DNA from: Melioribacteraceae bacterium
GTDB lineage: Bacteria > Bacteroidota > Ignavibacteria > Ignavibacteriales > Melioribacteraceae
Length of the DNA stretch: 13,757 bases
Direction of reading: 5' to 3'
Assembly (NCBI GenBank): GCA_027036655.1
Contig: JALWEC010000171.1
Coordinates: forward strand, 1 to 13,757
Shown here: positions 1 to 5,665 of the stretch, in pieces
Layout: each line of letters begins with the position of its first letter
Position numbering within the stretch: the first letter of the stretch is position 1
Notes under the pieces: model-generated
Told to the model about the DNA's origin: nothing
Database searches by the model: none
Seen by the model: the letters and a program-made list of their open reading frames with translations, nothing else
Made by a program: the position numbers and the translations under genes

Positions 1-3
1 GTG

Positions 4-134
4 CTACAACGGTAACGTGTATGAGTAGTGGCGGGATTTTCCGCACTTTTGTTCATTATTGCACTATTGTTGATTTTTCGCATATTGTTCATTCTTAGCA
101 CTTTGCCCGCCATTACTTATACACAATGTTAGGG
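4..134. repeat. Long imperfect hairpin resembling an integron attC site
   Basis: Bases 17-35 pair with 106-124 in an uninterrupted 19-bp stem containing two G-T wobbles (G23-T118 and G28-T113). Beyond it, TAAC (13-16) pairs with GTTA (128-131), with AAT (125-127) bulged out. The outer ends, CGGTAAC (10-16) or CTACAAC (4-10) and GTTAGGG (128-134), are near matches to the attC core boxes RYYYAAC and GTTRRRY. The loop holds three 18-19-base direct repeats. The overall size is in the attC range. The wobbles favour folding of the + strand, or of RNA copied as +. Against attC: the stem lacks the usual extrahelical bases, both core boxes are imperfect, and no integrase is visible. It could instead be a REP-like hairpin or a terminator for the adjacent minus-strand gene, whose stop codon lies only 6 bases from it. 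Confidence 0.45.
43..101. repeat. Three 18-19-base tandem repeats in the hairpin loop
   Basis: Units begin with GCA(C) at 43, 61 and 80, and a fourth partial unit begins at 98. Each full unit reads roughly GCAC-T-A/T-TTGTT-C/G-ATT followed by a T-rich tail. The spacing is 18, 19 and 18 bases. Together they fill almost the whole loop between the two stem arms. The repetition is seen directly; no function is assigned. Confidence 0.6.
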
Positions 135-139
135 TGTCG

Positions 140-1063
140 TTATTTATTCTTTTTCAATCGTTTAACCAATTCTTCTGGTTCATATATTTTATCATATTTC
201 TCTTTTCTTATTTCATTACTTTGCAAATCATTCTTTATTCTTTTTAAAAACTCCTTAAAGTCTTTATTTAATGTCAGTTTATTGATTGTTTCCCAATCTA
301 AATTATCTCTTGTTTTAGCTGGTAAAATTATTTCAGATGAAATAGGTTCTTCAATATCAAGTTTAATAATTCCTATTCCAAATGAAGATGATAATCTTGT
401 TAATTCATTTATAAAATCTTCGTTTTTAGAAATCTCCGCTGCAACCAAATAACTTTCATTTGCCCAAGATGAATTTGATACGCATTGGAAAAAACTTTCT
501 CTCAGTTTTCCAAGATTTAATTCTCGTTTCAATTCAAATGAAATTATTTTAATAGAAGTATTCCCAATGGCAGAACTTAGATCCAGAACGTGTGAATCCC
601 ACTCATCAATTGGAAAAACACAACCAACAATATCCGGATGTACCCATTCTCCAAATTCTTTTTTTGTCGATTTTGAATGGTTAATGGTTTTAGTAAAGCA
701 TTTTAAATGATAGTAAGCGAAATAACTTAAAAACGGATGTAAATCTTTTTCAAAAAAATTAATTTTCTTCTCAATTATCTCTTCTGTATTTTCCTCAGTT
801 TCGATTTTTTCAATGTCAAATAGTGATTTTTGACTTTTTAAGTAAAATCTTTTTGGTCTTTTTCCAACTGAGGCAAATTCGGTGTTGGATTTATCTCTTA
901 CATTAACATAGATTTGAGCGCCAAGAGTTGCCCAGGGTGTTTTACCTTGTTTGTTTAATTTTTGGTCATAACCTTTTTCTTTTGCTATTTCCCAAATTTC
1001 GTTTGCTGTAAGAGGTTTCTTAATCTCCGATAATACTTTTTCGGCTAATTCTAAAAATGTCAT
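140..1063 (-). CDS. HrgA-like protein: HARE-HTH domain plus PD-(D/E)XK nuclease-like domain
   Basis: This 307-aa protein has an N-terminal HARE-type winged helix (about residues 1-78, with the conserved run from PLTANEIW to PWATLGAQIYV). A charged linker follows (about 80-105), then a second domain. The second domain shows HPDIVG (D144), SFELK (E177, K179) and FFQ (Q193), an order that fits a PD-(D/E)XK nuclease core, and then the family motif SNSSWANESYLVA. It matches the HrgA-like/COG2958 group, which in Helicobacter can replace a restriction gene; that is family knowledge recalled, not searched. I chose ATG at 1063 because GGAG lies upstream; a TTG at 1093 would add 10 residues that do not resemble the domain. 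The gene stands alone, with no methyltransferase or other R-M partner within the window. It looks more AT-rich than the fab genes and lies among repeats, which suggests recent acquisition. The domain calls are solid; nuclease activity is inference. Confidence 0.8.
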   Translation of the reverse strand: MTFLELAEKVLSEIKKPLTANEIWEIAKEKGYDQKLNKQGKTPWATLGAQIYVNVRDKSNTEFASVGKRPKRFYLKSQKSLFDIEKIETEENTEEIIEKKINFFEKDLHPFLSYFAYYHLKCFTKTINHSKSTKKEFGEWVHPDIVGCVFPIDEWDSHVLDLSSAIGNTSIKIISFELKRELNLGKLRESFFQCVSNSSWANESYLVAAEISKNEDFINELTRLSSSFGIGIIKLDIEEPISSEIILPAKTRDNLDWETINKLTLNKDFKEFLKRIKNDLQSNEIRKEKYDKIYEPEELVKRLKKNK

Positions 1064-1138
1064 AATTTGTATTAATCTCCGTTTTCTATTCAATATTTTT
1101 TAACTTTATTTCCCCAATTTTGATATCATTACTGTTTC

Positions 1139-1201
1139 GCTCCTACGGAGCTTATGATTAATGAGATATTTTTTATTACAAAGATTTTACTCCTACGGAG
1201 C
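1139..1201. repeat. Pair of CTCCTACGGAG palindromic (REP-like) repeats
   Basis: A perfect palindromic hairpin, GCTCCTACGGAGC, lies at 1139-1151. Its 11-base core recurs at 1190-1200, with the two copies 50 bases apart. The AT-rich spacer contains TTACAAAGATTTT just before the second copy. Hairpins with this core are, as I recall, dispersed in multiple copies in genomes of this part of the tree, often as REP-type elements mobilised by RAYT (TnpA-REP) transposases. No RAYT gene is present here. Confidence 0.6.
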
Positions 1202-1232
1202 AAAACTTTAATCGTATTGTCTTAATATAATT

Positions 1233-1390
1233 GAGACCTTTGCAAAACCTGAATTTGTTATATTGAGTTTGCCACGGCGAAAGTAAGAACTTTCTGAAAT
1301 ATCTCAAAATTCCGTATAATTACTGGTACTGAGATTCTTCATTCCGCTTCGCTCCATACAGAATGACATAATACGGGATTGTGCAAAGTT
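1233..1390. mobile_element. Possible MITE or decayed insertion element
   Basis: The left end GAGACCTTTGCAAAACC (1233-1249) and the inverted right end at 1375-1390 share CTTTGCA-N-AA-N-C, about 10 of 14 bases. The left end resembles termini I associate with IS5-type elements. Inside, CCGTATAAT (1312-1320) can pair imperfectly with ATAATACGG (1368-1376). The segment between them carries a tract (ATTCTTCATTCCGCTTCGCT, at about 1334-1353) of a kind often repeated in environmental genomes. It is about 158 bp, too short for a transposase, and no target-site duplication is obvious. An assembly of unrelated repeats is an alternative. Confidence 0.35.
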
Positions 1391-1455
1391 TACTAATAGT
1401 TTTTTATCTAATTATTAATCCCAAAATATAAATTCTTAAAACTATTTTTCCGCTT

Positions 1456-1502
1456 CCCAACAAAAAGCAGTTGGGGCATGACTTAGCCCAAAAACGGTTG
1501 GG
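1456..1502. repeat. GTTGGG-containing hairpin and imperfect direct repeat
   Basis: CCCAAC (1456-1461) pairs with GTTGGG (1470-1475) across an 8-base loop. GTTGGG then occurs again at 1497-1502 within a roughly 27-base imperfect repeat. TTGGG (1471-1475) can alternatively pair with CCCAA (1487-1491), so the segment could form competing hairpins. It lies downstream of the minus-strand meaB gene, but no T-tract marks it as an intrinsic terminator. Confidence 0.35.
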
Positions 1503-1517
1503 ACAAGCTTGGCAGAT

Positions 1518-1545
1518 TCTGACTTCTAACTTCTTACCTCTACCT
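1518..1545. repeat. Degenerate heptamer repeat, four units
   Basis: TCTGACT, TCTAACT, TCTTACC and TCTACCT follow one another without gaps, each starting with TCT. This is a degenerate minisatellite in non-coding DNA. Similar TCT-AACT-type tracts are, as I recall, frequent between genes in Bacteroidota/Chlorobi-type genomes. No function is assigned. Confidence 0.6.
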
Positions 1546-1710
1546 TTTTCCTTTAACGTAAAAGAACAAGGAGTTAAACTGTAAAAACATAGAACGCATA
1601 AGGAAATTACAAAAAAATTCTTCCATCCAATCATTCATTAATCCAAACATCCGACATCCGTTTACTGCCGTATCTCTTAACCTGACTCAAAGCTTCCCTT
1701 TTAGTGAAAG

Positions 1711-2670
1711 TTATTGATTATCCGACTTATAATTTTCAATTAGCTTGTCCGCAAGAAGAAACGGCGAGATAACCCGCTCGACCACTTCGGGAGTTTTTTC
1801 ATCGAGAAATTTTTCTCTTACCGGATTCCACATTTCTATGCGGAGTTCGTTATCAACAATGTTCCGGATTCTGATTTTATTGTTTCTGATTCTTCTTTCC
1901 ACTAATTTACCGGATGAGTTAAGGTAATTTTTATGTTTGGAAATTTCCTCTAAAATTTCATCAATCCCGATATTTTGATTAGCAACCGCTTTGATAATGT
2001 TTAATTCCCAATCAGCGTCTCTTATCGAATTAAGTTGAAGAATTGTTCTTATCGACATTACGGCGTTATCCGCGCCCGGACGATCGCTTTTGTTCAAAAC
2101 GAAGAAATCCGCAATTTCCATTAAGCCCGCCTTCATTGCCTGTATCGAGTCGCCCGATTCGGGGACCAGCACAACAAGCGTTGTATCGGCTGTTTTTGCA
2201 ATGTCAAGTTCCGATTGCCCTACGCCTACGGTTTCAAAAATTATGTAATCAAATCCGGCGGCGTCAAGCACATCGCTTGCGTCAATTGCTTTTTTGCTTA
2301 ATCCTCCGAGACTTCCGCGCGTTGCCATGCTGCGAATAAAAACGTTCGGGTGCATCCCGATTTCGTTCATGCGAACTCTGTCGCCGAGCAGCGCGCCTCC
2401 GGTAAAGGGACTGGTCGGGTCAACGGCGATAATGCCTACGGTTTTACCCTGCTCTATTAATTTTTTCGTCAGCTGATTTGTAAGCGTTGATTTACCTGCG
2501 CCGGGAGGTCCGGTAATCCCGATTTTGTAAGATGTCCCTCCGGTTTTGTAAATGTCGCTTAAAATCTCGGAAGCGTTATCGTTGTTTGCTTCAACTTTGC
2601 TGATTAGTCTTGAAATTATTCGTTTATCTTTTTTCTTTAATTTTTCAATAGTTGCGGAATTGACCTTCAT
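1711..2670 (-). CDS. meaB: Methylmalonyl-CoA mutase-associated GTPase MeaB (ArgK family)
   Basis: This 319-aa G3E-type P-loop GTPase is the chaperone that loads and protects the B12 cofactor of methylmalonyl-CoA mutase (or a related B12 acyl-CoA mutase) in the cytoplasm. The Walker A motif GPPGAGKST is at residues 54-62, the VDPTSPFTGGALLGDRVRM block spans about 83-101, ETVGVGQ is at 146-152 and NKSD at 193-196. The length is normal for the family (about 310-340). The ATG at 2670 shares its A with the stop of nadD (TAATG) and has AGAGGA just upstream, so translation is coupled. It is the last gene of the prsW-nadD-meaB operon. No mutase subunit is in the window. The older label 'LAO/AO transport system ATPase (ArgK)' refers to the same family. 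Confidence 0.95.
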   Translation of the reverse strand: MKVNSATIEKLKKKDKRIISRLISKVEANNDNASEILSDIYKTGGTSYKIGITGPPGAGKSTLTNQLTKKLIEQGKTVGIIAVDPTSPFTGGALLGDRVRMNEIGMHPNVFIRSMATRGSLGGLSKKAIDASDVLDAAGFDYIIFETVGVGQSELDIAKTADTTLVVLVPESGDSIQAMKAGLMEIADFFVLNKSDRPGADNAVMSIRTILQLNSIRDADWELNIIKAVANQNIGIDEILEEISKHKNYLNSSGKLVERRIRNNKIRIRNIVDNELRIEMWNPVREKFLDEKTPEVVERVISPFLLADKLIENYKSDNQ

Positions 2671-3251
2671 TATTTCCTCTTGTAAAGTCCGTGTTCAAAA
2701 ATGTAATCGTTTACTTCCTTAGTTAAAAAGTAATTAACGGGTAAGTCTTTCCCTATTCTGTTTCTAATCTCAGTTGATGAAATTTCCACTATAGGAGTAT
2801 CCACAAAAATTGCTTTCGCAAAATAGCTATGGAATGAATAGCTGGGGGCGACAAAATTTCTTTTAAGCACTACCAAGTTGGCAAGCTCAACAATTTTATC
2901 GGGGTCTTTCCAGCTGTTAAAATTAATCAAGTTATCGTAGCCGATAATAAAATCAATATTCTTGTGAAGTTTGCTGAAGTGTTTAAGCGTTTCAACCGTA
3001 TATGAAACTTTATTCGCTTTTATTTCAAAATCGGAAACCGTGAAATTCGGATTGGAAGCGATTGCAAGTTTCACCATTTCCATTCTGTGAACAGGTTCTA
3101 CCGCCTTATTATTAATTTTATGAGGTGAAACGTAACAGGGGATAAAAATAATTTTATCTAAATTTCTTTTTTCGAGAACGGCTTGCGCCGTAATTAAATG
3201 CCCAATGTGAATCGGATCAAAAGAGCCTCCGATAATACCAATATGCTCCAT
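2670..3251 (-). CDS. nadD: Nicotinate-nucleotide adenylyltransferase
   Basis: It adenylates nicotinate mononucleotide with ATP to give deamido-NAD, the penultimate step of NAD synthesis. The 193-aa length is typical. The nucleotidyltransferase signature GGSFDPIHIGHL is at residues 8-19, including the two HxGH histidines (H15, H18), and ISSTEIR is at 157-163. The usual GAD near residue 105 reads GYDN here, a mild variation. The ATG at 3251 follows the stop of the prsW-like gene by 3 bases, and its 1-base overlap with meaB marks a tight operon. No good Shine-Dalgarno site precedes it, so it probably relies on coupling to the upstream gene. Confidence 0.95.
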   Translation of the reverse strand: MEHIGIIGGSFDPIHIGHLITAQAVLEKRNLDKIIFIPCYVSPHKINNKAVEPVHRMEMVKLAIASNPNFTVSDFEIKANKVSYTVETLKHFSKLHKNIDFIIGYDNLINFNSWKDPDKIVELANLVVLKRNFVAPSYSFHSYFAKAIFVDTPIVEISSTEIRNRIGKDLPVNYFLTKEVNDYIFEHGLYKRK

Positions 3252-3254
3252 AAA

Positions 3255-3830
3255 TTATGTTCGCTTAATTTTAATAATTAAATAAATAATCAATAACAAA
3301 CTAAAAAGATAAATGAAAATAGTATTAAGTTCAAAATAAATTAATAAATTCCAAACGGCGTGAACTGTTACCGGCAGCATAAAAGAAAGGGGTTTGCTTC
3401 GCGTCGAGTTTTTTCCCGTGATGTAAAAAACCGGGGCGATTGAATGGAGTATTTCTCCGTTCAGAACTCTGTGAATTATTTCCGCAGTTGTAAAATCGGA
3501 ACCGGCGCCGAAGTAAAAGAGTAAATTTTCCGTTAAACCAAAAAGAAAACCGATGAGGGCTATCGACAGAATATTGTTCTGAAAATTTCCTCTTTTTGAA
3601 TAAATTTCATACGCCGTAATTTTTCCTCCTTCTTCAATCAAAGGGGAAAGAAAGGCAATCATCAGAAAGTAGGAAAATTCCGGAATTATCAGATTAATGG
3701 AAAAGTTTAACAGATATTCAATTATTAAAGCAAATGCAGGAAGAAGAATTAGGGAAACTAATATAAGATAGAATGTCGAAAATACGCTGTGATTCTTGAG
3801 ATTTCTCTCTATTTTATTATATTTGTCCAA
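3255..3830 (-). CDS. PrsW-family intramembrane metalloprotease-like protein
   Basis: This 191-aa integral membrane protein has hydrophobic segments at about residues 17-40, 47-64, 84-107, 125-138, 147-166 and 169-188. The PrsW/CPBP-type motifs are present: EEGGK (E66, E67, K70), GLTEN (E101, N102), a histidine at H120, H129 in ILHS, and HAVWN (H157). In Bacillus, PrsW cleaves an anti-sigma factor; here the substrate is unknown. The start is TTG at 3830, forced by an in-frame stop three codons upstream (3837-3839); no Shine-Dalgarno site is seen. It is first in the operon with nadD and meaB, only 3 bases from nadD. The protein is shorter than many PrsW proteins but has all the motifs, so I take it as intact. 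Confidence 0.8.
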   Translation of the reverse strand: MDKYNKIERNLKNHSVFSTFYLILVSLILLPAFALIIEYLLNFSINLIIPEFSYFLMIAFLSPLIEEGGKITAYEIYSKRGNFQNNILSIALIGFLFGLTENLLFYFGAGSDFTTAEIIHRVLNGEILHSIAPVFYITGKNSTRSKPLSFMLPVTVHAVWNLLIYFELNTIFIYLFSLLLIIYLIIKIKRT

Positions 3831-3861
3831 TCTAAATCACGGTTTTTAGAAAATCATTTAT

Positions 3862-3890
3862 TTGCTTCTAAAAATATCAATATTTATATT
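3862..3890 (+). promoter_or_regulatory. Probable promoter of the DUF177-rpmF-fab cluster
   Basis: TTGCTT (3862-3867), a 17-base spacer and TATATT (3885-3890) form a sigma-70-like promoter in the 88-bp divergent gap between the prsW-like gene and the DUF177 gene. Transcription would start near 3897, giving a leader of about 22 bases. The minus-strand operon must start from the same very AT-rich gap, but I cannot choose a promoter there. Confidence 0.5.
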
Positions 3891-3907
3891 AACAAGCTAA
3901 AATTTTA

Positions 3908-3918
3908 GGGCTTAGCCC
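3908..3918. repeat. Palindrome GGGCTTAGCCC abutting a start codon
   Basis: This perfect 11-base dyad with a one-base centre ends directly before the ATG of the DUF177 gene and occupies the place where a Shine-Dalgarno site should be. The one-base centre is too small for an RNA hairpin loop unless inner pairs open. It could be a DNA-binding site or chance. Confidence 0.35.
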
Positions 3919-4422
3919 ATGAAGATAAAATTAAATTCAATACCGGTTGGTATTCATGAAATAGCTCTTTCAAAAGATGTGCGCGACTTTGGTTTGCAAG
4001 CCCCTTTTTTTGGCGACGCGGATGTTAAGGTTAAGGTTGACCGTTCGGAACACCAGATTGTTTTAAGCTGTAAATTTGTTACTCAGCTTTTACTTAATTG
4101 CGACAGATGCCTTGCCGAATACGAGCAGAAAGTTTCCGGCGATTTTACGGTAATATATCTTGCCGAAAGAATTGATGAAGAGATAGACGATACAAATGTT
4201 TACGAGTTAACTCCCGATTTAACATATATCGATTTAACTAAAGATTTTTATGATTTTATTAATTTGTCGGTACCGTTGAAACACATCTGTTCCGAGGATT
4301 GTAAAGGTTTGTGCCCGACTTGCGGAGCTAATTTGAACATTGAAACGTGTGATTGTGAAAGTGAAAAGGTTAATCCTATTTGGGAACCTTTGCTGAAATT
4401 AAAGAAAGATTTAAATGATTAA
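3919..4422 (+). CDS. DUF177/YceD-family metal-binding protein
   Basis: This 167-aa protein belongs to the YceD/DUF177 family, which almost always sits just upstream of rpmF. It is linked in plants and bacteria to 23S rRNA accumulation, though its mechanism is uncertain. CDRC (C61, C64) and a later cysteine group (C124, C128, C132, C135, C144, C146) could bind zinc. The C-terminal [11 protein letters not shown] (about 152-162) is a family hallmark. The start is ATG at 3919; an in-frame TAG at 3913-3915 rules out an upstream start. No Shine-Dalgarno site is evident. It is the first gene of the fab cluster, 17 bases before rpmF. The family is clear; the function is not known in detail. Confidence 0.9.
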   Translation: MKIKLNSIPVGIHEIALSKDVRDFGLQAPFFGDADVKVKVDRSEHQIVLSCKFVTQLLLNCDRCLAEYEQKVSGDFTVIYLAERIDEEIDDTNVYELTPDLTYIDLTKDFYDFINLSVPLKHICSEDCKGLCPTCGANLNIETCDCESEKVNPIWEPLLKLKKDLND

Positions 4423-4439
4423 TTAATAAAGGTGATGAA

Positions 4440-4616
4440 ATGGCGCATCCAAAACGAAAAGTATCAAAAAGCAGAAGAGATAAGAGAAGAACGCACTATA
4501 AAGCCAGCGCTCCTACTTTAAGCGCTTGCCCGAACTGCGGCGAGATGAAATTGAGCCACAGAGCTTGTCCTAACTGCGGTTATTATGCCGGCAAATCGAT
4601 GTTTGTCCCAGACTAA
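4440..4616 (+). CDS. rpmF: 50S ribosomal protein L32
   Basis: This 58-aa ribosomal protein of the large subunit begins [17 protein letters not shown], the characteristic basic L32 N-terminus. It has a four-cysteine zinc ribbon: C30-PN-C33 and C43-PN-C46. It is therefore the zinc-binding (C+) form, so zinc-dependent paralog swapping is possible in principle. AAAGGTGA precedes the ATG as a good ribosome binding site. It lies between the DUF177 gene and plsX, the canonical place. Confidence 0.97.
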   Translation: MAHPKRKVSKSRRDKRRTHYKASAPTLSACPNCGEMKLSHRACPNCGYYAGKSMFVPD

Positions 4617-4628
4617 AATTAAATTTCC

Positions 4629-5639
4629 ATGAACAATTCGGATTCTAAAATAAGAATTGCCTTAGACACAATGGGAGGCGACAACGCCCCCCAAGTCGAG
4701 GTAAAAGGAGCGGTGTTGGCGCTCCGTGAAAATCTTCACGATTTATTCATTTATTTTGTGGGGAAAGAAGAGGAGATAAAAGCCGAATTAAAAAAAGAAA
4801 AGTATTCCGGCGATAATTATGAAATCGTAAACGCCGACGAAGTAATTACAATGCACGATTCACCGGCGAAAGCGGTAAAAACTAAAAAAAATTCCTCCCT
4901 TGTTGTAGCGTCCAAATTGGTTAAAGAAGGAAAAGCGCACGCTCTGGTAAGCGCAGGCAACACCGGCGCCGTTACAATGGCTTCGATTTTGAACATCGGC
5001 AGACTTAAAGGAGTTTCGCGACCAACGATTGCTTCTCCTATTCCTACGGAAAAGGGAACGCTTTCCCGCATTACGGATTCCGGCGCTTTTGTTGACTCAA
5101 AAGCGGAACATCTGCTTGAGTTTGCAAAGCTTACCGATGTTTTTATGCGTTATGTGCAGAAGGTTGATAATCCGACGGTGGGATTATTAAATGTGGGAGA
5201 GGAAAATTCAAAAGGGTACCAGTTAACTTACGAAGCGTTTGAGTTGCTGGAGAAATCGGATTTAAATTTCAAAGGGAATATTGAAGGCAAAGATGTTTTT
5301 AAGGGCACCGTTGATATTGTTGTCTGCGATGGTTTTGTGGGAAATATTGTTCTGAAATTCGCCGAGTCCGTTTTGCCTTTCCTTAAAAAGAAATTTAAAG
5401 ATTACGCCAATACCGGTTTGCTTCCGATGCTGCAGATTGGTATTGCAAAATCCGCCGTGAAAAAAGCTTTGCACGATACCGACCCCAATTACTACGGAGG
5501 CACTCCGCTTCTCGGAATAAACGGAATCACAATTATCGGTCACGGTTCAAGCTCCGCGATAGGCATCAAAAATATGATTTACGAAGCTGCTAAATCGCAG
5601 GAAGCCGATCTGATCCAGAAGATAAAAAATTCACAATAA
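4629..5639 (+). CDS. plsX: Phosphate acyltransferase PlsX
   Basis: It converts acyl-ACP and phosphate to acyl-phosphate, the donor used by PlsY for the first acylation of glycerol-3-phosphate. It acts as a peripheral membrane enzyme that links fatty-acid and phospholipid synthesis. The 336-aa length is typical. It opens with IALDTMGGDNAP (residues 10-21; the family usually has DAMGGD). It retains SAGNTGA (about 108-114), PTIASPIPT, and the C-terminal GGTPLLGINGITIIGHGSS segment. The ATG is 12 bases after rpmF without a recognisable Shine-Dalgarno site. A partner plsY is not in the window. Confidence 0.96.
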   Translation: MNNSDSKIRIALDTMGGDNAPQVEVKGAVLALRENLHDLFIYFVGKEEEIKAELKKEKYSGDNYEIVNADEVITMHDSPAKAVKTKKNSSLVVASKLVKEGKAHALVSAGNTGAVTMASILNIGRLKGVSRPTIASPIPTEKGTLSRITDSGAFVDSKAEHLLEFAKLTDVFMRYVQKVDNPTVGLLNVGEENSKGYQLTYEAFELLEKSDLNFKGNIEGKDVFKGTVDIVVCDGFVGNIVLKFAESVLPFLKKKFKDYANTGLLPMLQIGIAKSAVKKALHDTDPNYYGGTPLLGINGITIIGHGSSSAIGIKNMIYEAAKSQEADLIQKIKNSQ

Positions 5640-5665
5640 AATAAATTTTAGTAGGTAAAAGCGCT

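Larger units (their letters stand above)
1064..1710. other. 647-bp repeat-rich gap without a credible gene
   Basis: This stretch separates the hrgA-like gene from meaB and holds only repeat-type sequence. In order it contains a pair of CTCCTACGGAG palindromes, a possible MITE or decayed insertion element, a GTTGGG-rich hairpin segment and a four-unit heptamer repeat. A 76-codon minus-strand reading frame at 1404-1634 runs across the repeats and resembles no protein I know. No tRNA, riboswitch or clear promoter was seen. Any promoter for the hrgA-like gene should lie near 1064-1140, which is very AT-rich, but I cannot single one out. Confidence 0.6.

Noticed and set aside
43..101. CRISPR array
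   Set aside because: The repeats are adjacent 18-19-base units without spacers and lie in a hairpin loop; no cas genes.
126..452. 108-codon plus-strand frame opposite the hrgA-like gene
   Set aside because: It is antisense to a gene with clear domains; the hydrophobic peptide is what the complement of AT-rich lysine-rich coding DNA gives.
1064..1093. TTG start at 1093 for the hrgA-like gene
   Set aside because: The added residues do not belong to the HARE domain, and the ATG at 1063 has GGAG upstream.
1404..1634. 76-codon minus-strand open frame with a hydrophobic start and four cysteines
   Set aside because: It runs through the GTTGGG hairpin and heptamer repeats, has no good ribosome binding site and resembles no known protein; chance frame in repeat DNA.
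2043..2339. 98-codon plus-strand frame inside meaB
   Set aside because: Antisense shadow of conserved MeaB codons, low-complexity Arg/Pro/Leu-rich peptide, no supporting site.
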